In this document: piece by piece, positions 7,201 through 10,496 of the stretch | Layout of the letters: each line of letters begins with the position of its first letter | Numbering within the stretch: the stretch's first letter is position 1 | From: CAZEUZ01 sp964515805 | GTDB lineage: Bacteria; Pseudomonadota; Gammaproteobacteria; Pseudomonadales; Cellvibrionaceae | Assembly: GCA_964515805.1 (NCBI GenBank) | Contig: CAZEUZ010000160.1 | Coordinates: 1-10,496 of the forward strand | Length of the DNA: 10,496 nt | Direction of reading: 5' to 3' | Program-made: the position numbers and the translations under genes | The notes under the pieces: model-generated | What the model was told of the DNA's origin: nothing | What the model saw: only the letters and a program-made list of their open reading frames with translations | The model's database searches: none

Positions 7201-8631
7201 CTAAAACATCTCTTGATCAATCCATCGGCTAAGTTTTTTTAATGCACCGACCTCCAACTGCCTGATACGTTCACAACTTAGGCCCATGATGTCACTCACC
7301 TGCCTAAGTGTCTTTGGATCGCTATTGAGACGTCCAAAGCGTTCATTGATAATGTAGGCTTCTCTTTCTGACAATGCATTTTTGATAACGTTGTTAAGAT
7401 ATCGCTCATTACTTTCATCGAAAAACTTATCCATAAATTTTGAATTTGGATCGGCAATCTTATCGTGTAAGAGTAAACCTTCATGGTCAGTGTTTGTCTG
7501 GTCTATTGATACACTCTGCTGTTTTAAACGCATGATTGAATCTAACCGTTCCCTGCCGATATTTAGTTCATTCGGTATTTTACTCAGCAATATTGGTGAT
7601 TGTGTTGACCGTTGCTTTTCAATCCACTGCGATATCATTCCCATGTCATGGTTGTAGTCATGAGAAATGGGTATGACTTTATCGATATTAACCCGTGCCG
7701 ACCTCACTTTAGAGGTTATCCACTGGTGGGCATAGGTCGAAAATCGGTTCCCAGTAGCAGGTCTGAATTTTTCCGCCGCGCGAATCAACCCACACATGCC
7801 CTCTTGAATTAGGTCAGGTAAGTAGTCCGGCTTTTGCGCGTAGCGTTTGGCGATATGAACAACCAGCCTGAAATTATGGTTGACCAACTTTTCCCTTGCA
7901 TTGAGATAATCATTAACATGATTATAAAGCTGAGCGGAACGATGATCACAAGGTTTACTGCTGCTGTCGGTTTGTACACCTTTCTTGGACATATATTCGG
8001 TTATAGCGAGTTCCAAGGTCGAAGACGGCGCTTTTTTATTAGAGTAACGCTTGGCGAGTGTCACCATTAGAGGGCCTGGCCAATCTATCTGGCAGATGTA
8101 CTCGATTAATTCAGGTGTCAATTCATCATTGTTAGATGGCTTGTAGTGGGTTTTTGCTTCCGCTAACAGCAACGGCAAGACCTCTATGTTGCCATCTGCA
8201 TTGATCAGATCATCTAGCTCTCTCCGCAAAGAAAAGTAGTATATCTCGTCGCAAAACATGCGTTTTTTTAGTGGGCTAGTAATCGCTCCGTCAATTAAAG
8301 TTAACAGTTCTTTTGAACCTCGCCCGCAACTCAATGTAAGCATTACGATTTCTTTAGCAGCATTTGCCAGTGATGATGCCAAACTGCACTCTTCTTCACT
8401 GCTTAGCAACTCAGTTTGGATCGATTTTTCTTTTGGAATGGCTAGAATAGGCTTATCGATTCCTTCCAATTCAGCAGCATCATTGGCTGGTGGTAACCAT
8501 TTTCCACCGAGATCATACATGTCAAATTCCGTATTTTGAGTATGATTATCTTCTAAAACTTCGATTTCATTCATAAAAATTTGCCCAATATTTTTCCTTA
8601 AATCCTTATCTTCTTTGTAAATATACGTCAT
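7201..8631 (-). CDS. Divergent sigma-70-family RNA polymerase sigma factor with long N-terminal part
   Basis: Directs RNA polymerase to promoters. The 476-residue protein has a region 1.2-like stretch (about 70-100, TELLSSEEECSLASSL). Region 2 (about 246-315) contains LVNHNFRLVVHIAKRYAQ, LPDLIQEGMCGLIRAAEKF and RFSTYAHQWITSKVRSA. Region 3 is weak (about 325-375). Region 4 (about 413-470) includes LSEREAYIINERFGRL and the helix-turn-helix TLRQVSDIMGLSCERIRQLE. Between regions 1.2 and 2 lie about 140 residues I do not recognise, perhaps comparable to the non-conserved region of RpoD. It differs from RpoD, RpoS and RpoH at usually constant sites, for example HQW for TWW in region 2. I therefore call it an alternative group 2/3-like sigma without naming a regulon. 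The start at 8631 lacks a clear ribosome binding site; ATG at 8574 (19 residues shorter) is an alternative. Confidence 0.88.
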   Translation of the reverse strand: MTYIYKEDKDLRKNIGQIFMNEIEVLEDNHTQNTEFDMYDLGGKWLPPANDAAELEGIDKPILAIPKEKSIQTELLSSEEECSLASSLANAAKEIVMLTLSCGRGSKELLTLIDGAITSPLKKRMFCDEIYYFSLRRELDDLINADGNIEVLPLLLAEAKTHYKPSNNDELTPELIEYICQIDWPGPLMVTLAKRYSNKKAPSSTLELAITEYMSKKGVQTDSSSKPCDHRSAQLYNHVNDYLNAREKLVNHNFRLVVHIAKRYAQKPDYLPDLIQEGMCGLIRAAEKFRPATGNRFSTYAHQWITSKVRSARVNIDKVIPISHDYNHDMGMISQWIEKQRSTQSPILLSKIPNELNIGRERLDSIMRLKQQSVSIDQTNTDHEGLLLHDKIADPNSKFMDKFFDESNERYLNNVIKNALSEREAYIINERFGRLNSDPKTLRQVSDIMGLSCERIRQLEVGALKKLSRWIDQEMF

Positions 8632-8656
8632 TTTTTAGAGTAAGATAGGTATTTTC

Positions 8657-8685
8657 ATCATATTATCTATACAATATATGGTCAA
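8657..8685 (-). promoter_or_regulatory. Sigma-70 promoter for the sigma factor gene
   Basis: On the minus strand TTGACC (8685-8680) is followed after exactly 17 bp by TATGAT (8662-8657). Each matches the consensus hexamer at five of six positions. Transcription would begin near 8650, leaving a leader of about 20 nt to the ATG at 8631 or about 76 nt to the ATG at 8574. This suggests the sigma gene is transcribed independently of lexA-sulA and depends on the housekeeping sigma factor. Confidence 0.6.
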
Positions 8686-8740
8686 AAAACGATTTTAAGG
8701 AAAAAACTTATACATAATATTCATCATTAAAGAAGGTTAT

Positions 8741-8794
8741 ATGGGGTGTTTACGAAACAGACTAGAATTAGTATCAGTGTCGCTGTGCGAATGA
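8741..8794 (+). CDS. Possible 17-residue small peptide (weak)
   Basis: ATG at 8741 follows AGAAGG (8731-8736) by 4 nt and opens a frame encoding MGCLRNRLELVSVSLCE before TGA. Only the ribosome-binding-site-like sequence supports it. There is no recognised family, no downstream gene on the same strand for a leader peptide to regulate, and no clear promoter. Chance is the more likely explanation. Confidence 0.12.
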   Translation: MGCLRNRLELVSVSLCE

Positions 8795-8885
8795 CAAACA
8801 TTAATCCCAATACGCTAAAAATATGAGAGCGTCGCTATCAATTAAGTAAATACAAACACAAATTATGGAGGGGCAACGGGAGTGG

Positions 8886-8928
8886 GTGTGAAAACTAGAG
8901 ACGATCGGCAGTCGACGCCTGTTCACAC
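8886..8928. repeat. Nested inverted repeat with adjoining G-rich run
   Basis: GTGTGAA (8886-8892) and TTCACAC (8922-8928) are a perfect 7-bp inverted repeat around a 29-nt interior. The interior holds a second near-palindrome, GGC-A-GTCGAC-GCC (8907-8919), with one extra A. The G-rich 20-mer at 8867-8886 lies directly to the left. No T tract follows on either strand, so it does not look like an intrinsic terminator. It could be a structured RNA, an mRNA end-protecting hairpin downstream of sulA, or a protein-binding site. Confidence 0.4.
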
Positions 8929-8966
8929 TGATATGTCAATTAAGAGTTTACCTCTTGGGTTGAGAC

Positions 8967-9389
8967 TCAAGATGGATTTTGTCTAATGATAATACCTTGG
9001 GTTCCACCCTGAATGGCGGCTTTTTCCATTGCAGCTTTTTCACTACTTGTTAACTGGTTAAGTTCGGTAACAACCGTATGGCTATTTCCTTGGGCCAAGG
9101 CCTCCCAAGTCAACCAGCGCTTATCTCGATTACCATTTACATAAATCAAACGCAGTGCCTTTATATTAACGTCATTGGCTAATAGTTGTTCTTTGCATGG
9201 TACTGTGTCGGTTATCCAGGTCAACCAGCGCTTATTACATTGACTAACATCGTACTGACTAAATTTGGCAATGATTGGCATCAGCAGCATTGCAAAGCAA
9301 TTCCTAGTCACCGCTATCTCAGCAATCTTGTGCTCGGACTTATTGTGAGTGTCGCGTGGGTGGAAAACGTTGACGGCGTGCAAACTCAT
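8967..9389 (-). CDS. sulA: SulA-like SOS cell division inhibitor
   Basis: SulA is made after DNA damage and blocks division by binding FtsZ and preventing its polymerisation. The 140-residue frame (E. coli SulA 169) is weakly but collinearly similar. IAEIAVTRNCFAMLLMPIIAKFSQ corresponds to the E. coli stretch around TQLLLLPLLQQLGQ, NKRWLTWITD to SRWQLWLTP, EALAQGNSHTVVTELNQLTSSEKAAMEKAAIQG to [35 protein letters not shown], and TQGIIIR to AMGFIMR. The ATG at 9389 lies 3 nt after the lexA stop, with AAGGAG inside the end of lexA. It is therefore co-transcribed with lexA and under LexA control. KRWLTW occurs twice (residues 53-58 and 90-95) because of an exact 16-bp DNA repeat. The second copy replaces a segment that does not look like this in E. 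coli SulA. Confidence 0.85.
   Translation of the reverse strand: MSLHAVNVFHPRDTHNKSEHKIAEIAVTRNCFAMLLMPIIAKFSQYDVSQCNKRWLTWITDTVPCKEQLLANDVNIKALRLIYVNGNRDKRWLTWEALAQGNSHTVVTELNQLTSSEKAAMEKAAIQGGTQGIIIRQNPS
9109..9235. repeat. 16-bp direct repeat within sulA
   Basis: GTCAACCAGCGCTTAT occurs exactly at 9109-9124 and 9220-9235, 111 bp (37 codons) apart and in the same reading frame. Each copy encodes most of (N/D)KRWLTW in the SulA-like protein. A 16-bp exact match at this distance is unlikely by chance and suggests a local duplication or gene conversion, or selection for a repeated peptide motif. Confidence 0.8.
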
Positions 9390-9392
9390 AAT

Positions 9393-9995
9393 TTAGCTCC
9401 TTCTTAGTATTCCTACACTGAGGCCTTCTATAGCGAAACTTTGATCGCTAAGGTCGACATCTATAGGTACATAATCTGGATTTTCAGGAATCAGTTGAAC
9501 TTTTGTACTGTTTACATCATGCTGAAACCGCTTGACGGTGACTTCATCTTCGATACGAGCAACGACTATCTGACCATTATTTGCTTGTTGGGTACTGTGA
9601 ACCGCCAATAGATCTCCATCTAAAATACCTGCATTGATCATACTGTCGCCATGCACTTCAAGAAAATAGTCTGCTCGAGGCCGAAAAAAATTCCCGGGTA
9701 GTTCACAGTAATCTTGAATGTGTTCCTCGGCGAGAATTGGGCTACCTGCAGCGACACGGCCAATGATAGGAATACCTTGATTTTCATCGGGTAGACGAAT
9801 ACCGCGCGAGGCGCCTGGAACCATCTCGATGACACCTTTCCGAGCAAGCGCCCGCAAATGCTCTTCGGCAGCATTGGGCGAACGAAAACCAAACTCTGCT
9901 GCAATGTCCGCTCTAGTTGGCGGAAATCCTGTCTCTTTTATATAGTCTTGTATAAGTTTGAGTACTTGAGCTTGACGTTTGGTCAATTTTTCCAC
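9393..9995 (-). CDS. lexA: LexA, SOS regulon transcriptional repressor (S24 self-cleaving)
   Basis: Cytoplasmic repressor that binds SOS boxes and cleaves itself when stimulated by RecA-ssDNA. From the GTG at 9995 the protein has 200 residues (E. coli 202). It has an N-terminal winged helix-turn-helix (LTKRQAQVLKLI, PPTRADIAAEFGFRSPNAAEEHLRAL, about 4-50), the Ala83-Gly84 cleavage site in VAAGSP, catalytic Ser118 in GDSM and Lys155 in VTVKRF. These align with E. coli A84/G85, S119 and K156. I chose GTG at 9995 over the ATG at 10010 because GGAG (10006-10003) lies 7 nt upstream of the GTG. The resulting N-terminus MEKLTKRQ also matches the usual MxxLTxRQ. It is the first gene of the lexA-sulA operon and is divergent from argS. 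Confidence 0.97.
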   Translation of the reverse strand: MEKLTKRQAQVLKLIQDYIKETGFPPTRADIAAEFGFRSPNAAEEHLRALARKGVIEMVPGASRGIRLPDENQGIPIIGRVAAGSPILAEEHIQDYCELPGNFFRPRADYFLEVHGDSMINAGILDGDLLAVHSTQQANNGQIVVARIEDEVTVKRFQHDVNSTKVQLIPENPDYVPIDVDLSDQSFAIEGLSVGILRRS

Positions 9996-10044
9996 AAATT
10001 TTCTCCACATTCATACCAAAATTTCTTATGTTCAGGACTTACAC

Positions 10045-10060
10045 ATGGTTAAATATACAG
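10045..10060 (-). promoter_or_regulatory. Putative LexA (SOS) box, one half degenerate
   Basis: On the minus strand CTGT-ATATTTAA-CCAT has the 16-bp layout of the gammaproteobacterial SOS box (CTGT-N8-ACAG). The left half with its flank (TACTGTATAT) is perfect and the right half is poor; I count 14 of 20 matches to the extended consensus. It lies directly downstream of the lexA -10 element. E. coli lexA also has a box with an imperfect right half, so weak autoregulation is plausible. A further half-site, CTGTATATAT, lies at 10160-10169. Confidence 0.55.
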
Positions 10061-10063
10061 TAT

Positions 10064-10091
10064 ATCATATAGGTACGTGATATTTTTTCAA
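10064..10091 (-). promoter_or_regulatory. lexA-sulA promoter
   Basis: Minus strand TTGAAA (10091-10086), then 16 bp, then TATGAT (10069-10064) form a good sigma-70 promoter, with initiation expected near 10057. The leader to the lexA GTG at 9995 would be about 60 nt. The LexA box candidate at 10045-10060 covers the expected start site, as is typical of an autoregulated lexA gene. Confidence 0.65.
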
Positions 10092-10256
10092 CTGTTAACA
10101 TGACATTGTTACTAAAAAAATATCAATTTATGAGGTTAAAACGTTAATATTAGAAAACCCTGTATATATCCTAAAAGGCGCTTCTCAATGTACCGTTTTA
10201 AGGCTAATATCCACTTTCGTAAATTTTGATTCAATTCACCTATTGTTGCACGTCAC

Positions 10257-10496
10257 TTGTCTATCAACATCCGAGAATTATTAACCCAACGCGTCCATAC
10301 TGCGATGCAATCTGCCGGCATACCGAGCGAATGCCTACCTCATATTGCACCCAGTAAGCAGCCGGCTTTTGGCGATTACCAAGCCAACGGCACCATGGCA
10401 GCAGCCAAGAAAATGAAGGCTAAACCGCGCGATATAGCCCAGCAAATTGTCGATCAACTGTCGTTAGACGATATCGCAGAGAAGATTGAAATCGCC
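10257..10496 (+). CDS. argS: ArgS, arginyl-tRNA synthetase (partial, N-terminal 80 residues)
   Basis: Class I synthetase that charges tRNA-Arg with arginine in the cytoplasm. The frame runs open to the window edge and begins SINIRELLTQRVHTAMQSAG. It continues with SKQPAFGDYQANGTMAAAKKM, KPRDIAQQIVDQL and DIAEKIEIA, closely following the E. coli N-terminal tRNA-recognition (Add-1) domain (MNIQALLSEKVRQAMIAAG, FGDYQANGMMAVAKKL, IASKVEIAG). The HIGH and KMSKS-like motifs lie beyond the window. There is no suitable ATG: the codon aligned with E. coli Met1 is ATC (10263). The nearest candidate is TTG at 10257 (two codons earlier), then ATT at 10242; an in-frame TGA at 10227 bounds the frame. No ribosome binding site is obvious before either candidate. 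Confidence 0.93.
   Translation, partial: MSINIRELLTQRVHTAMQSAGIPSECLPHIAPSKQPAFGDYQANGTMAAAKKMKAKPRDIAQQIVDQLSLDDIAEKIEIA

Larger units (their letters stand above)
8632..8966. other. 335-bp intergenic region between sulA and the sigma factor gene
   Basis: No gene here can be supported with confidence. From left to right it holds the sigma gene promoter (8657-8685), a very AT-rich stretch to about 8740, and an 18-codon plus-strand frame (8741-8794) behind AGAAGG. It also holds a G-rich run (8867-8886) and a nested inverted repeat (8886-8928). Near 8949-8974, just after the sulA stop, are short imperfect stems without a T tract, so no intrinsic terminator for the SOS operon is evident. Confidence 0.6.
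9996..10256. other. Divergent lexA / argS intergenic region
   Basis: This AT-rich spacer holds the lexA promoter and SOS box on its left side. On its right side is an imperfect inverted repeat: ATATTAG-AAAAC (10147-10158) can pair with GTTTT-AAGG-CTAATAT (10195-10210), giving 12 bp with a 4-nt AAGG bulge and a 36-nt loop. It lies just upstream of argS. I could not assign a convincing argS promoter; CTGTATATAT near 10160-10169 is -10-like but has no clear -35. Confidence 0.4.

Noticed and set aside
7188..7207. Bidirectional terminator between the convergent FhuD-like and sigma genes (TTTAG ... CTAAA)
   Set aside because: The stem is only about 5 AT-rich base pairs with no following T tract; too weak to call.
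8949..8974. Intrinsic terminator for lexA-sulA
   Set aside because: Short stems (CTTGGGT/ACTCAAG with a mismatch on the transcribed strand; AAGAG/CTCTT) lack a run of T.

Overview
The window comes from a gammaproteobacterial chromosome of moderate to low GC. The evidence is the close match of the oxidase subunits, LexA, SulA, ThiD and ArgS to the Escherichia coli / Pseudomonas versions, and the lexA-sulA gene order, which is also found in Pseudomonas. I cannot name the genus. Nothing indicates a plasmid, phage, insertion sequence or CRISPR array.

Left part (1-7188). The 5' end of thiD (thiamin precursor kinase) lies on the minus strand and is cut by the window edge. A 107-bp divergent spacer separates it from a tightly packed plus-strand cluster: cyoA-cyoB-cyoC-cyoD (cytochrome bo3 ubiquinol oxidase), an SCO1/SenC copper chaperone, a YbfB/YjiJ-type MFS transporter and a FhuD-like periplasmic ferrisiderophore-binding protein. 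Junctions are short or overlapping, so this is probably one seven-gene transcript. The haem O synthase gene cyoE, normally fifth in such operons, is absent from the cluster and from the window. The last two genes suggest that iron acquisition is coupled to a respiratory oxidase that needs haem and copper.

Middle (7201-8631). A minus-strand gene, convergent with the binding protein gene, encodes a divergent sigma-70-family factor of 476 residues. Regions 2 and 4 are clear, but the roughly 240-residue N-terminal half is unusual. It has its own good sigma-70 promoter (8657-8685). A 335-bp stretch without a supported gene follows and contains a G-rich run and a nested inverted repeat.

Right part (8967-10496). 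The minus-strand lexA-sulA SOS operon consists of the self-cleaving repressor and an FtsZ-type division inhibitor. A promoter and a half-degenerate LexA box precede lexA. On the plus strand beyond it lies the 5' end of argS (arginyl-tRNA synthetase), cut by the window edge and lacking an ATG start.

I did not find a clearly new biological system. The most notable points are the MFS/FhuD-like pair replacing cyoE behind an oxidase operon, the atypical sigma factor beside the SOS operon, and an exact 16-bp in-frame repeat inside sulA.
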